From contig JAFGVL010000106.1 in NCBI GenBank assembly GCA_016938015.1, positions 1 to 35,003 on the forward strand: a stretch of DNA of 35,003 nt, written 5' to 3'. This document shows positions 7,797 to 15,737 of the stretch, piece after piece. Under the pieces are notes generated by a model. That model was given only the letters and a program-made list of their open reading frames with translations, was not told the origin of the DNA and did not search any database. The DNA is from Paludibacteraceae bacterium (GTDB lineage Bacteria; Bacteroidota; Bacteroidia; Bacteroidales; Paludibacteraceae). Both the position numbers and the translations under genes were made by a program. The first letter of the stretch is position 1. Each line of letters begins with the position of its first letter.

Positions 7797-9047
7797 TTAA
7801 AAGTAATATGCAATAACGCCTAATAGTCGATGGTTTAATACATTTTTAGTATTGCGAACAACACCATCTTTAGCCGTAATATCACCCCATTCGGCTATCG
7901 TATAATCGTATTCGAGACCTATTTTAAAATTGTTGGGATTATAAGATAATTGCGGTGAAATTTTATACATGCAACCTATCATTTGACTACCCGATACCCC
8001 ATTCCCATAAATAGATAGTCCTCTGGTTGTCTCATAAAGAGCTTTATCTGTGCCTAAATTCTGTGTGTAACCGGCAAACAGACCTACTTGCCATTTTTTT
8101 CCGTAGGTTGCATTTATCCAAGCACTAATCATATTAAAAGAGGTATAGTTTTGTTTTCCACTTATGGTATCTAAACTACTAACACCATATCCTCCCAACA
8201 TACTCAAATCGCTTAAATTTTGTCCATAGGTTGTTTTCGCTTTGACACAAAATAATGAGTTAAAGTATTGTGCATATACGTTTCCACCATACGATAGCAA
8301 AGACTCATTTACTTTGAGCGTTGATGCTCCTACTGTAGTTGAAGTTCTAGGTACTATCTTTTTCATTTCTGCTCCCACACCAATTATCCATGATGTATTT
8401 TTGTTTTCTATTCCAAAAAACATTTCGGGCATATTGGCGTATTTTATATAATTGCTACTTGTACCACTAACTCCTGTAGAACTATATTGAAATTGATACA
8501 GAGCAGCACCGGTAAACTTCAACTCATTTATTTTATACGATATTGTAACTTGAGGATTTCGAGCAAAGGGTTGAAATGGTGCTCCTGTACCAAGGTTTAA
8601 TATGTTTGGTACTACTCCACAAAAAAGAGGATGCCAAGTTTGTCCAACCAATAATTCTGTTTTTCCCCAATTAAAATTTACAAAAGCATGTCTAATTCGA
8701 AACAAAGGATTCATACCACTAATGCCACTAAAATCACTTTCAATCTTAGCAGTAGTAATAGAGTTGAGAACATTTAATCCACTAATATCTACTCCTAAAA
8801 GAGTTCCATAGGCGAGCATTTCAGATTGGGGCACTTCATTTAAGTCTTTCCCCACAGCATCAGTTTTAATTTCTAACGGATATAAAACAGATAACCCATC
8901 GGTTCCCTCTTTGTTTAGTCTGGAATTGTAGAAAAAATCATTTCTAACAAAACCATACAACTTAAAATTTGCTTTTTTTACTTGTTCTTGTGCAATAAGC
9001 ATTATGTTGAGAAACAAAAAAACTACAACTACAAAACGTCTATTCAT
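7797..9047 (-). CDS. Outer-membrane beta-barrel protein, porin-like (DcaP-like)
   Basis: The 416-residue protein starts with a signal peptide (MNRRFVVVVFLFLNIMLIAQ) and ends in a terminal aromatic, IAYYF, the BAM recognition pattern of outer-membrane barrels. The body is built of alternating amphipathic strands. The segment ITTAKIESDFSG, then FRIRHAFVNFNWGKTELLVG with GQTWHPLF, resembles DcaP-like porins, in which this strand pair lines the pore. A diffusion channel for small solutes is the likely role; the substrate cannot be read. The gene appears to be transcribed alone. I did not find an exact promoter match upstream. Confidence 0.7.
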   Translation of the reverse strand: MNRRFVVVVFLFLNIMLIAQEQVKKANFKLYGFVRNDFFYNSRLNKEGTDGLSVLYPLEIKTDAVGKDLNEVPQSEMLAYGTLLGVDISGLNVLNSITTAKIESDFSGISGMNPLFRIRHAFVNFNWGKTELLVGQTWHPLFCGVVPNILNLGTGAPFQPFARNPQVTISYKINELKFTGAALYQFQYSSTGVSGTSSNYIKYANMPEMFFGIENKNTSWIIGVGAEMKKIVPRTSTTVGASTLKVNESLLSYGGNVYAQYFNSLFCVKAKTTYGQNLSDLSMLGGYGVSSLDTISGKQNYTSFNMISAWINATYGKKWQVGLFAGYTQNLGTDKALYETTRGLSIYGNGVSGSQMIGCMYKISPQLSYNPNNFKIGLEYDYTIAEWGDITAKDGVVRNTKNVLNHRLLGVIAYYF

Positions 9048-9098
9048 TTTTTTAGGTTTTAATTTGAGGAGACAAATTTCCTTATTTTATTTATAAAT

Positions 9099-9139
9099 AA
9101 CAAAAGAGGCAATAACTAAATGTTATTGCCTCTTTTGTT
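9099..9139 (-). terminator. Terminator of the small HTH gene
   Basis: Perfect 18-bp inverted repeat: arms 9099-9116 and 9122-9139 with a 5-nt loop (TAAAT). It lies 13 bases past the stop of the minus-strand gene at 9153, and the minus-strand exit is A/T-rich. Confidence 0.85.
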
Positions 9140-9152
9140 AAAATTATTTCAA

Positions 9153-9398
9153 TTATAAATTGCTGTATTTAAGAGCTAATTCTAAAATGCCTGTATCGTC
9201 AAGAGAAACCACGCCTCCATCAGGACCCGGCTCTATGTGAACTCCAACAGATTGCCCATCTCTATAATTGTGACCCCCAAAATAATTTCTAACTGTTTCA
9301 GTAGAAATACCTAATTCTTCAGCAATTTTAGACATGCTACCATCCGGTAAGCTGTCTTTAATTTTTCGCAATTCATTAAAAGTGATTGTTTTAGTCAT
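9153..9398 (-). CDS. Small helix-turn-helix protein conserved in Bacteroidota
   Basis: The protein (81 aa) begins MTKTITFNELRKIKDSLPDG. It then has a recognisable helix-turn-helix, MSKIAEELGISTETVRNYFG (about residues 22-41), followed by a Gly/Asp-rich stretch (HIEPGPDGGVVSLDD) and a short C-terminal helix. The HTH resembles LacI-type or Cro-like small domains. There is no ligand-binding domain. I recall near-identical small proteins across Bacteroidales, annotated only as DNA-binding protein. Its target and role are unknown. It has its own terminator. Confidence 0.75.
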   Translation of the reverse strand: MTKTITFNELRKIKDSLPDGSMSKIAEELGISTETVRNYFGGHNYRDGQSVGVHIEPGPDGGVVSLDDTGILELALKYSNL

Positions 9399-9555
9399 AG
9401 GGCTTTTACTATTAAGGTTAATACTATTTTTTCATTATATGTGCTATAAATCTATTACAATTTTATTTCATTTGCAAGCCTTTTTATCTTTTTTAATACT
9501 TAAAAAATTCTAGCTGTTACAAAATATTGTTTTACAACTGTTTTTCATTCAACTA

Positions 9556-10224
9556 TTAAAAAAAGCTGTTAATTGTAGGTACAGAGAATAGTGTTATTAA
9601 TGCTATCATACCTCCTAATAGTAAGTAATACAAGCGTAATGAAATTGGTTTTTCTTTGTAGGTATCTACTATCAATGGTTTGGTATAGTTCAAAACCGCA
9701 AATCCAATAGTTGCCGAACCCATTCCAACCAAAGCTCCAACAATTACATCCAACGGAAAATGAACACCAATATATATGCGCGAGTAACTGTTTAATAACG
9801 CCCAACTAAAAATGGAAATACAAAACCATCTGTTTTTAAAAAATAAGGCAGTAAATAAGGCAAAACAAAATGAATTGGCTGCATGCGAAGATACAAAGCC
9901 ATACAATCCGCCTTTATAGCTGTTTATTAGGTGAATACTCTCAGTTAATGTAACATCGTGCGAAGGTCTGTAACGTGCCACCAGTGGTTTTAAAAGAGAA
10001 GAAGCTATTTGATCAGCTAATACAACAGAAAGAACTATCCCGATTATAATCCAAACACACTCCTTTTTATTTGTTTTATAAAAAATAATCAACAAAACTA
10101 TATAAAGTGGTATCCACGTAAATTTCTGAGTAAAGAACCAAAAAAAATGGTCAAAAAATGGTATATTAGCTGAATTTACCAACAAAAACAATGATTTATC
10201 CCATGTGATAAGTTGTTCTAACAT
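9556..10224 (-). CDS. PAP2-family membrane phosphatase
   Basis: This integral membrane protein (222 aa) has all three PAP2 phosphatase motifs: KPLVARYRP (Lys79, Arg86), SSHA (Ser113-His114 in place of the common SGH), and SRIYIGVHFPLDV (Arg149, His155, Asp159). It has about five or six hydrophobic segments. Family members remove phosphate from isoprenyl pyrophosphates (undecaprenyl pyrophosphate recycling) or from lipid A and phosphatidylglycerol phosphate on the periplasmic side. The sequence alone does not decide between these. It lies downstream of the riboswitch-controlled lipoprotein gene, but a terminator separates the two. Confidence 0.85.
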   Translation of the reverse strand: MLEQLITWDKSLFLLVNSANIPFFDHFFWFFTQKFTWIPLYIVLLIIFYKTNKKECVWIIIGIVLSVVLADQIASSLLKPLVARYRPSHDVTLTESIHLINSYKGGLYGFVSSHAANSFCFALFTALFFKNRWFCISIFSWALLNSYSRIYIGVHFPLDVIVGALVGMGSATIGFAVLNYTKPLIVDTYKEKPISLRLYYLLLGGMIALITLFSVPTINSFF

Positions 10225-10272
10225 AACACTCTTTTTTTTGCAATATTAAAATAAAAACCTGATAATCGATAC

Positions 10273-10308
10273 AAAAAAAGGCCTGTGTTATCAACACAAG
10301 CCTTTTTT
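10273..10308 (-). terminator. Terminator of the DUF4465 lipoprotein gene
   Basis: Interrupted hairpin on both strands: AAAAAGGC then TGTGTT on one side, AACACA then GCCTTTTT on the other, 3-nt loop. It begins 18 bases after the stop of the 10326-11039 gene on the minus strand and ends in a T-run. It separates that gene from the PAP2 gene. Confidence 0.85.
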
Positions 10309-10325
10309 AGAGTTAATATAGTAAG

Positions 10326-11039
10326 TTAATTTTGTGGTAATATATACTTTATATCGTCAATACATACATAGGCCGGAGTATTCATACCCCATGCTCCATT
10401 ATCAGAAGAACTAAACGAAAATGAAAGTTTATTAATTAAACCAAGCTCACCAAGTTGTACACTAGTCCATTGATTACAAATAAAACTTTTCCCATCTCTA
10501 AAATCGGCTAAATAATAATCTAAACTATCCACTTTTACATTGGAAGAATTGTACCCATAAATGGTAAGTTTAAACCAATCTCCTGCTTCAAACTTTTTAG
10601 CATAAGCATCACCATCTTTCATAGATAAATAAGCGTATGTAGAATTGTTAAGTTTAAGTTCTTGCAAAACATATTCTTTATTGTCGGCAAAATAACATAC
10701 AGCATTATTATCATAAACAACCGCATATTTTTTACCCGAAGCAGCTGTAGGTGCATAAACACTTAAATCGTTGGTGTATCCGGCAGTAGTCATATCATAT
10801 CTAGACGATGCAGCAAACCCGCTCCAAAAGCCCCATGAATTAACTACATTTACGAAAGTCATGTTTTTAGAAATAAAAGAAGTGTCTTTTAAAGTACTGT
10901 CTGCATGTAAAGTAACGTCTTCAAAATCAACGGTTACATACGGAATTGCATTACCACTGTTTTCACCATCGTCGGCACACGAGGTAAAAAATAAGATTCC
11001 AACCAATGGCAGTAAAAAATAAAAAAATAATTTTCTCAT
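10326..11039 (-). CDS. DUF4465-type surface lipoprotein under cobalamin riboswitch control (BtuH-like)
   Basis: The 237-residue protein has a lipoprotein signal, with the lipobox cysteine at residue 21 (ILFFTSCADDGE). The acidic residues after the cysteine fit the Bacteroidota surface lipoprotein export signal. The mature part has the DUF4465 look: a VTVDFEDV strand, NSWGFWSGFAASSRYDMTTAG, GDWFKLTIYGYN and AYVCIDDIKYIL. A cobalamin riboswitch lies in the long leader. From memory, DUF4465 proteins in gut Bacteroidetes include BtuH, a surface cobalamin-binding lipoprotein, so a corrinoid-capture role is likely. Unusually, no BtuB-type TonB receptor is adjacent; the gene is followed by a terminator. 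Confidence 0.75.
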   Translation of the reverse strand: MRKLFFYFLLPLVGILFFTSCADDGENSGNAIPYVTVDFEDVTLHADSTLKDTSFISKNMTFVNVVNSWGFWSGFAASSRYDMTTAGYTNDLSVYAPTAASGKKYAVVYDNNAVCYFADNKEYVLQELKLNNSTYAYLSMKDGDAYAKKFEAGDWFKLTIYGYNSSNVKVDSLDYYLADFRDGKSFICNQWTSVQLGELGLINKLSFSFSSSDNGAWGMNTPAYVCIDDIKYILPQN

Positions 11040-11180
11040 ACTAGTAATTTTTTGTAATTAAATAATTGATAATTAGTTAATAACAATCTAAACTACTTAA
11101 AGAGAATAAAGAGTGTGGACGAAAAAAATTGAGGATACAATTATTCTCTCCTGCTTTTATTCCCGAAAGCAAATGGATTG
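11040..11180 (-). promoter_or_regulatory. Leader between cobalamin riboswitch and the lipoprotein start codon
   Basis: About 140 nt lie between the aptamer and the ATG at 11039. They contain a 9-bp inverted repeat (11101-11109, AGAGAATAA; 11141-11149, TTATTCTCT) and a smaller GCTTT/AAAGC repeat at about 11153-11170. One of these could be the expression platform. Neither is followed by a convincing T-run on the minus strand, so the mechanism is not clear. Confidence 0.35.
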
Positions 11181-11186
11181 TAGGTT

Positions 11187-11380
11187 AGTTGGTGGCAGGT
11201 CTTCTGACTTATCCGATTTTTAACGCCTTCCCATACGCCGTAGCGAAACAGTGGCTAAGTTGTTAAAAATAATTTCGATGTTACTCGAAACGGCTTTACA
11301 GCAGCGGGTACTGTTCCGGAATTTCACCGGATTCCCTTTTATCGTATTAGATGCATCATAATACGATACCAAAAACTGGC
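11187..11380 (-). promoter_or_regulatory. Cobalamin (adenosylcobalamin-class) riboswitch
   Basis: On the minus strand the aptamer signatures appear in order. There is a possible P1 strand (TTTTTGGT), a 9-bp side hairpin (11341-11349 with 11359-11367), and GGGAATCCGGTGAAATTCCGG. These are followed by ACAGTACCCGCTGCTGTAA, then AGCCACTG, GGGAAGGC, and finally GTCAGAAGACCTGCC with the closing ACCAACT. This is the classical B12-box layout of about 190-200 nt. It lies upstream of a single lipoprotein gene on the same strand. A TAnnTTTG promoter lies just before its 5' end. Confidence 0.92.
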
Positions 11381-11381
11381 A

Positions 11382-11389
11382 CAAAAATA
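11382..11389 (-). promoter_or_regulatory. Promoter -7 element for the riboswitch transcript
   Basis: The minus strand reads TATTTTTG from 11389 to 11382, an exact TAnnTTTG. A start about 7 nt further would fall at the first bases of the riboswitch P1 stem. No -33 TTTG at good spacing. Confidence 0.5.
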
Positions 11390-11471
11390 TAGATTAATTT
11401 CAAATTACAGGTTAAAATTCGAAAATTTTAAAGAGAACTTATGAACATAGAACCACTATACGCTTACTAAT

Positions 11472-13598
11472 TTAACTTAAGTCCTTCATACTCAACTGTA
11501 CACGTTTGCGTATAATATCTACTTCCAGTACTTTTACCTGAACATGTTGGTGTACTTTAACTATTTCGGTGGGATCGCTCACATACTTATTAGCCATGTT
11601 TGAAACATGCACCAAGCCGTTTTCTTTGATGCCCACATCAACAAAAGCTCCAAAATTAGTTATGTTTGTTACTATTCCTGGTAACACTTGCCCAATTTTT
11701 AAATCGCCAATAGTTTTTACGCTTGGGTCAAATTCAAATACTTTGATGCCTTGACGAGGGTCTCTACCGGGTTTTTCTAACTCTTGTATAATATCAGTAA
11801 GTGTTGGAATACCAATTTTATCGGTCACAAATTCTTGTAGATTTAATTCTTTTTTAAGCTCTTTATTGGCAATAAGTTCTTTAACAGTTACCCCTATTTT
11901 TTTTGCCATTTTTTCTACAACGCTATAACTCTCAGGGTGAACGGCCGAATTATCCAACGGGTTTTCAGCATCACGAATACGTAAAAAACCGGCACTTTGC
12001 TCAAACGACTTTGCTCCCATTTTAGGTACTTCCATTAATTGTTTACGTGATTTAAACGCTCCGTTTGTAGTTCTGTAATCTACGATATTCTGTGCCAATT
12101 GAGGCCCTAAGCCCGAAATATAGGTAAGCAAATGCTTACTGGCTGTATTTAAATCAACCCCAACTTTATTTACACAACTCTCTACGGTTTGATCTAAAGC
12201 CGTTTTTAGTCTATTTTGATCTACATCGTGTTGGTATTGACCTACTCCTATAGATTTAGGGTCAATTTTAACCAACTCGGCCAAAGGATCCATTAATCTA
12301 CGACCGATAGAAACCGCTCCACGTACTGTTACATCATAGTTAGGGAATTCATCCCGAGCTATTTTAGATGCAGAATAAATAGAGGCACCGTTTTCACTTA
12401 CTACAAAAATTTTTACCTCACGGTCGTAACGAATGTTTTGAATGAATTGTTCAGTTTCTCGGCTAGCAGTACCGTTTCCAATAGCAATAGCTTGTATATC
12501 ATAGGCTTCCACCAGTTTTTGAATGGTGCGAGAGGCTCCTTTATAATCATTTTGCGGTTGATGCGGATAAATATTTTCGTTGTGTATTAAATTTCCTTGA
12601 GCATCTAAACAAACCAGTTTACAGCCAGTACGAAAGCCTGGATCAACTCCCAACACACGTTTTTGCCCTAAAGGCGGAGATAACAATAACTGATGCAAAT
12701 TTTCCGCAAATACACGAATAGCTTCCGTATCGGCTTTTTCTTTGCTTATATTGGCAAATTCTGTTTCTATTGATGGTTTAAGTAATCTTTTGTAAGCATC
12801 TGTGATAGATTCAATTACTTGTAAAGAAGAAAGGGTTACGCTTGTTACAAATAGTTTTTCTAAACGCTCAATACATTGGTTTTCGGGAGGAGTAATAGAC
12901 ACCCGCAAAAACTCTTCTGCTTCTCCTCTACGCATTGCCAGTAATCGGTGAGAAGAACATTTACGAAGCAATTCATCTGTTTCAAAATAATCTTTGTATT
13001 TAGCTCCTTCTTCCTCTTTGCCTTTAATAACGCGTGAAGATATAACGGCTTCTCTTTCAAAGATGATACGTAACGAATTACGTGCTTTTTCATTTTCATT
13101 TATCCATTCGGCTATTATATCGCGAGCTCCTGCTAAAGCTTCATCTATATCTTTTACCTTCCCTTTTACAAAGTTGGAAGCAACTCCTTTTACATTGTTT
13201 TCGGTTTGCTTCATTAAAATGCGTGCTAAAGGCTCTAAGCCTTTTTCTCTGGCAATTTCTGCCCGTGTGCGACGTTTGGGTTTATACGGCAGGTAAATAT
13301 CTTCTAATTCAGTTAAATTAAAGCAGTTTTGAATGCGAAGACGAAGTTCCGGTGTAAGTTTTTCTTGCTCTTCGATAGATTTTAAGATACTCAACTTGCG
13401 TTTTTCTAACTCACACAGCTTGTCGTATTGCTCTTTGATGGCAGCAACTTGAACTTCATCCAAATTATCTGTCATTTCTTTTCTATAACGACTAATAAAG
13501 GGTATAGTTGCTCCTTCTGCGAGTAGTTTTATGGTATTGGCAACTTGTTTCTGGGTTAGATTAAGCGTGGACGCTATGAGGGTAATTATTTTATCCAT
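11472..13598 (-). CDS. tex: Tex-family RNA-binding transcription accessory protein
   Basis: The 708-residue cytoplasmic protein has the full Tex architecture. There is an N-terminal HTH region, a YqgF-like RNase H fold with RVLGVDPGFRTGCKLV, two helix-hairpin-helix units (LLTYISGLGPQLAQNIVDYR), and a C-terminal S1 domain (GQVLPGIVTNITNFGAFVDV, with HVSNMANKYVSDP). Tex binds nucleic acid and affects transcription or its quality control; its exact activity is not settled. The frame is open to 13637, but the extra 13 residues are unlike the family and would overlap the promoter. MDKIITLIASTLNLTQ at 13598 is the natural start. Confidence 0.95.
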   Translation of the reverse strand: MDKIITLIASTLNLTQKQVANTIKLLAEGATIPFISRYRKEMTDNLDEVQVAAIKEQYDKLCELEKRKLSILKSIEEQEKLTPELRLRIQNCFNLTELEDIYLPYKPKRRTRAEIAREKGLEPLARILMKQTENNVKGVASNFVKGKVKDIDEALAGARDIIAEWINENEKARNSLRIIFEREAVISSRVIKGKEEEGAKYKDYFETDELLRKCSSHRLLAMRRGEAEEFLRVSITPPENQCIERLEKLFVTSVTLSSLQVIESITDAYKRLLKPSIETEFANISKEKADTEAIRVFAENLHQLLLSPPLGQKRVLGVDPGFRTGCKLVCLDAQGNLIHNENIYPHQPQNDYKGASRTIQKLVEAYDIQAIAIGNGTASRETEQFIQNIRYDREVKIFVVSENGASIYSASKIARDEFPNYDVTVRGAVSIGRRLMDPLAELVKIDPKSIGVGQYQHDVDQNRLKTALDQTVESCVNKVGVDLNTASKHLLTYISGLGPQLAQNIVDYRTTNGAFKSRKQLMEVPKMGAKSFEQSAGFLRIRDAENPLDNSAVHPESYSVVEKMAKKIGVTVKELIANKELKKELNLQEFVTDKIGIPTLTDIIQELEKPGRDPRQGIKVFEFDPSVKTIGDLKIGQVLPGIVTNITNFGAFVDVGIKENGLVHVSNMANKYVSDPTEIVKVHQHVQVKVLEVDIIRKRVQLSMKDLS

Positions 13599-13626
13599 AC
13601 AGAGGGAATAAATTTGTAATTCCACA

Positions 13627-13656
13627 CAAAAATACAAAACCTATTAGGGATGCAAA
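13627..13656 (-). promoter_or_regulatory. tex promoter (TTTG-N18-TAnnTTTG)
   Basis: On the minus strand TTTG is at 13656-13653 and TATTTTTG at 13634-13627, with 18 bp between them. The predicted leader is about 20 nt to the ATG at 13598. Confidence 0.65.
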
Positions 13657-13696
13657 AAAAGAAAGAAAGATGTTATCAACAATTATAACAAATCAT

Positions 13697-14413
13697 TTAT
13701 TGGATGGTATCTTGAACAACAGTGAAACTATCAATTTCAACAGCCTTTTTTTTATATAATCCAGCTTTTTCAAAATGGTGGTCGTCGAATTTTTCGGTCA
13801 TGGTTCTACCCCAATGAAAACGGCGTTTTTGAAATTCGATGACAACAGGATGTTCGGGAGTAAAAGTTCCTGCAACCGTAGGATTATAAACTGCTCCTAC
13901 AGGCTGGTTTTTTCTTTTACCATATTTGTGTCCCTCTTTCCAACGCATAGGATTAAAAAACGGATTGATATCGATAGCCATACCTATAGCATGGGCAGAA
14001 AAACTTATATTTCGGTAACAGAAACTATAAGTATTATTGTCTTGCATCGATAAAACATCGTTCCAATGGTAGTTTACTATCGGAATAGCTTTAGCAACAG
14101 GAAATTTTTGTTGCAACATAAAGTCAAATAGATAGCGGATATCTTCGGCAATTTTTTTATTGGTAAGAATTTGCCCTTTATGTAGTTTATTATCAGTAGA
14201 ATAATAAACTACATCTAATAGGCATAACTGTTGGATAATATGCTGTGGTGCATTAGAACCTGCAGTAGCTTGTTCGAAAGTATAGTTACAATCAATAATA
14301 AGAGTGTCTTTGGGCTGATGGATAGAATCAGTTTTTTCTACTTTCACATTGTTTGTTTTCGAACAAGAAAGAGCTATAAAAAATATAGGGATGATAAAAA
14401 ATATTTTGTACAT
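13697..14413 (-). CDS. M15-family zinc peptidase lipoprotein (D-Ala-D-Ala carboxypeptidase-like)
   Basis: The protein (238 aa) has a lipoprotein signal with Cys17 (FFIALSCSK). Its C-terminal half is an M15 zinc peptidase domain with [14 protein letters not shown] (His141 and Asp148 as metal ligands) and RFHWG, then DDHHFE (His212 or His213 as the third ligand and Glu215 near it). M15 enzymes trim peptide crosslinks or stems in peptidoglycan. This one would be anchored in the envelope facing the periplasm. The substrate bond is not known. No peptidoglycan-synthesis gene is adjacent. The gene precedes the tRNA-Ser terminator region. Confidence 0.85.
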   Translation of the reverse strand: MYKIFFIIPIFFIALSCSKTNNVKVEKTDSIHQPKDTLIIDCNYTFEQATAGSNAPQHIIQQLCLLDVVYYSTDNKLHKGQILTNKKIAEDIRYLFDFMLQQKFPVAKAIPIVNYHWNDVLSMQDNNTYSFCYRNISFSAHAIGMAIDINPFFNPMRWKEGHKYGKRKNQPVGAVYNPTVAGTFTPEHPVVIEFQKRRFHWGRTMTEKFDDHHFEKAGLYKKKAVEIDSFTVVQDTIQ

Positions 14414-14442
14414 ATTATTACTACCTGTTGGCTTTTATTGTA

Positions 14443-14478
14443 ATAAAAAAGGTTGTAAGTATCAACTCACAACCTTTT
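14443..14478 (-). terminator. Terminator of tRNA-Ser
   Basis: 10-bp inverted repeat, 14447-14456 (AAAAGGTTGT) and 14469-14478 (ACAACCTTTT). On the minus strand it is followed by a seven-T run. It starts 2 bases after the tRNA 3' end. Confidence 0.9.
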
Positions 14479-14479
14479 G

Positions 14480-14564
14480 CGGAGAGGGAGGGATTCGAAC
14501 CCCCGGTACCTCTCAGTACAACGGTTTTCAAGACCGCCGCGATCGACCACTCTGCCACCTCTCC
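14480..14564 (-). tRNA. tRNA-Ser (anticodon UGA)
   Basis: On the minus strand the gene reads GGAGAGG at the 5' end and CCTCTCC plus discriminator G at the 3' end, a perfect 7-bp acceptor stem. The anticodon arm is GCGGT-CTTGAAA-ACCGT, with TGA as anticodon. A long variable arm (about TGTACTGAGAGGTACC) identifies a class II tRNA, and the T-arm is GGGGG-TTCGAAT-CCCTC. The length is 85 nt. CCA is not encoded. It reads UCA and, by wobble, other UCN serine codons. Confidence 0.97.
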
Positions 14565-14586
14565 AAAAAAAAATTTGCATTATTAT

Positions 14587-14643
14587 GGTTTTCAAAACCG
14601 CCGCTCCCGATAGCTATCGGGACGACTATTCTGCCACCTCTCC
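14587..14643 (-). pseudogene. Truncated tRNA-Ser copy carrying an 18-bp palindrome in the D-loop
   Basis: On the minus strand this copy begins GGAGAGGTGGCAGA, identical to the intact tRNA-Ser located 22 nt downstream. It continues through the D-arm and an anticodon arm GCGGT-TTTGAAA-ACC, again with TGA, and then loses all similarity. The variable arm, T-arm and 3' acceptor strand are missing. In the D-loop, where the intact gene reads GTCGATCGCGGC, the copy has the 18-bp perfect palindrome TCCCGATAGCTATCGGGA (14605-14622). It cannot form a tRNA. It lies between the promoter and the intact tRNA, so it should be part of the tRNA precursor leader. Confidence 0.8.
14605..14622. repeat. 18-bp perfect palindrome TCCCGATAGCTATCGGGA
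   Basis: The element is fully self-complementary and interrupts the D-loop of the pseudo-tRNA. I recall CCCGATAGCTATCGGG as a frequent interspersed palindrome in Bacteroidota genomes, but only one copy was found in this window, so its repeat status is from memory. Confidence 0.6.
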
Positions 14644-14654
14644 TTTTGCGTGTG

Positions 14655-14685
14655 CAAAGATACTTCAGTTTTCTTTATTTGCAAA
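14655..14685 (-). promoter_or_regulatory. tRNA-Ser promoter (TTTG-N19-TAnnTTTG)
   Basis: On the minus strand TTTG is at 14685-14682 and TATCTTTG at 14662-14655, with a 19-bp spacer: a full consensus match. Transcription should start at about 14648, directly before the pseudo-tRNA. Confidence 0.75.
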
Positions 14686-14691
14686 TTTTTT

Positions 14692-14755
14692 AACTGCAAA
14701 GACACAAAGAAAATTTCACCTTTTTGCGTTCTTTGCGTAAATCATTGCTTCCCTT
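14692..14755. repeat. Copy 1 of an interspersed TTTGCGT/ACGCAAAG repeat
   Basis: Contains ACTGCAAAGACACAAAG, then TTTTTGCGTTCTTTGCGTAA. The same word set (TTGCGT, CTTTGCG and their complements, about 6-14 nt apart) makes up 19222-19311. Such elements are intergenic and I recall them as common in Bacteroidota. It lies between purC and the tRNA-Ser promoter. Confidence 0.6.
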
Positions 14756-14759
14756 GTGT

Positions 14760-15707
14760 TTAAAGTGTTTTCAGATAATCCAAAATATTCTTTTCTATGC
14801 GAGCCGAAATATTCGAAATGTCTTCTTTTACAAATTTTTCTCCGGTAATATTTTCAAATAATTCGATGTAACGCTCACTGATGCCGTCTACAATTTCATC
14901 AGTCATTTCGGGCACTTTTTGCCCTTCTTTTCCTTGAAAACCATTTTCCATCAACCAAATACGCACAAACTCTTTGGATAACTGTTTTTGCTCCTCTCCT
15001 TTTTCAAAACGCTCTTGGTAACCTTCGGAATAAAAATAGCGAGAAGAATCGGGCGTATGAATCTCGTCAATCAAATAAATTTTGCCCTTGTGTTTACCAA
15101 ACTCGTATTTGGTATCTACTAATATTAAACCACGTTCGGCTGCCATTTTAGAACCTCTTAAAAATAAAGCCATGGTATATTTTTCCAACAATTCATAGTC
15201 TTCTTTGGATACTAATCCTTGTTTAAGAATTTCTTCTTTGGATATATCTTCATCGTGCAAACCTTGATCGGCTTTTGTGGTAGGCGTGATAATTGGTGTT
15301 GAGAATGCTTGATTTTCGCGCATCCCATCCGGTATTTTCACGCCGCAAATTTCACGTACTCCACTTTTATACGTACGCCAGGCACTACCACATAAATAGC
15401 CGCGTACTATCATTTCTACAGGAAAGCTTTCGCAACGTACACCAACAGTAACCATGGGGTCTGGTGTAGCTAATTTCCAGTTAGGCACAATATCGGCAGT
15501 AGCATCTAAAAATTTAGCGGCAATTTGGTTGAGCATCTGTCCTTTGTAAGGAATGCCTTTGGGCAATACCACATCAAAAGCCGAAATACGGTCGGTTGCC
15601 ACCATTACCAGCAAGTCGCCGATAGAATACACATCACGCACTTTTCCGTGGTACACCTTGGTTTGCCCCGGAAAATTAAAATCTGTTTTGGTTAAGGATT
15701 GTTTCAT
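14760..15707 (-). CDS. purC: Phosphoribosylaminoimidazole-succinocarboxamide synthase (SAICAR synthetase)
   Basis: PurC joins aspartate to CAIR with ATP in de novo purine synthesis. The protein (315 aa) has [31 protein letters not shown] at the N-terminus (ATP-grasp-like fold), ECVVRGY-type [15 protein letters not shown], and [29 protein letters not shown]. The longer C-terminus ([17 protein letters not shown]) is the form I associate with Bacteroidota and yeast-like PurC. The first 13 codons and about 30 nt of leader recur at 16806-16873, on the far side of the DUF1016 gene. The gene lies 21 nt downstream of that gene's stop and may depend on readthrough from it. Confidence 0.95.
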   Translation of the reverse strand: MKQSLTKTDFNFPGQTKVYHGKVRDVYSIGDLLVMVATDRISAFDVVLPKGIPYKGQMLNQIAAKFLDATADIVPNWKLATPDPMVTVGVRCESFPVEMIVRGYLCGSAWRTYKSGVREICGVKIPDGMRENQAFSTPIITPTTKADQGLHDEDISKEEILKQGLVSKEDYELLEKYTMALFLRGSKMAAERGLILVDTKYEFGKHKGKIYLIDEIHTPDSSRYFYSEGYQERFEKGEEQKQLSKEFVRIWLMENGFQGKEGQKVPEMTDEIVDGISERYIELFENITGEKFVKEDISNISARIEKNILDYLKTL

Positions 15708-15737
15708 TGTTATATTGATTTGTTTGTTCTATTGTTC
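15670..15737 (-). repeat. Direct repeat, copy A: native leader and first codons of purC
   Basis: This minus-strand stretch holds the purC leader (AACAAACAAATCAATATAAC), the ATG, and the codons for [13 protein letters not shown]. It matches 16806-16873 in the same orientation with a few substitutions and one indel, many of them at synonymous positions. The two copies bracket the DUF1016 gene. Confidence 0.85.

Noticed and set aside
11101-11149. Intrinsic terminator as the riboswitch output
   Set aside because: The 9-bp repeat has a 31-nt loop and no T-run on the minus strand, so it was kept only as a possible platform.
12860-13321. Antisense and alternate-frame ORFs inside tex
   Set aside because: They are shadows of the tex frame with no domain resemblance and no upstream promoter.
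14349-14740. Three overlapping plus-strand ORFs (60-114 codons) across the tRNA-Ser region
   Set aside because: They run antisense through the tRNA, its terminator and the pseudo-tRNA. Their sequences ([19 protein letters not shown]) are the well-known false translation of a tRNA-Ser.
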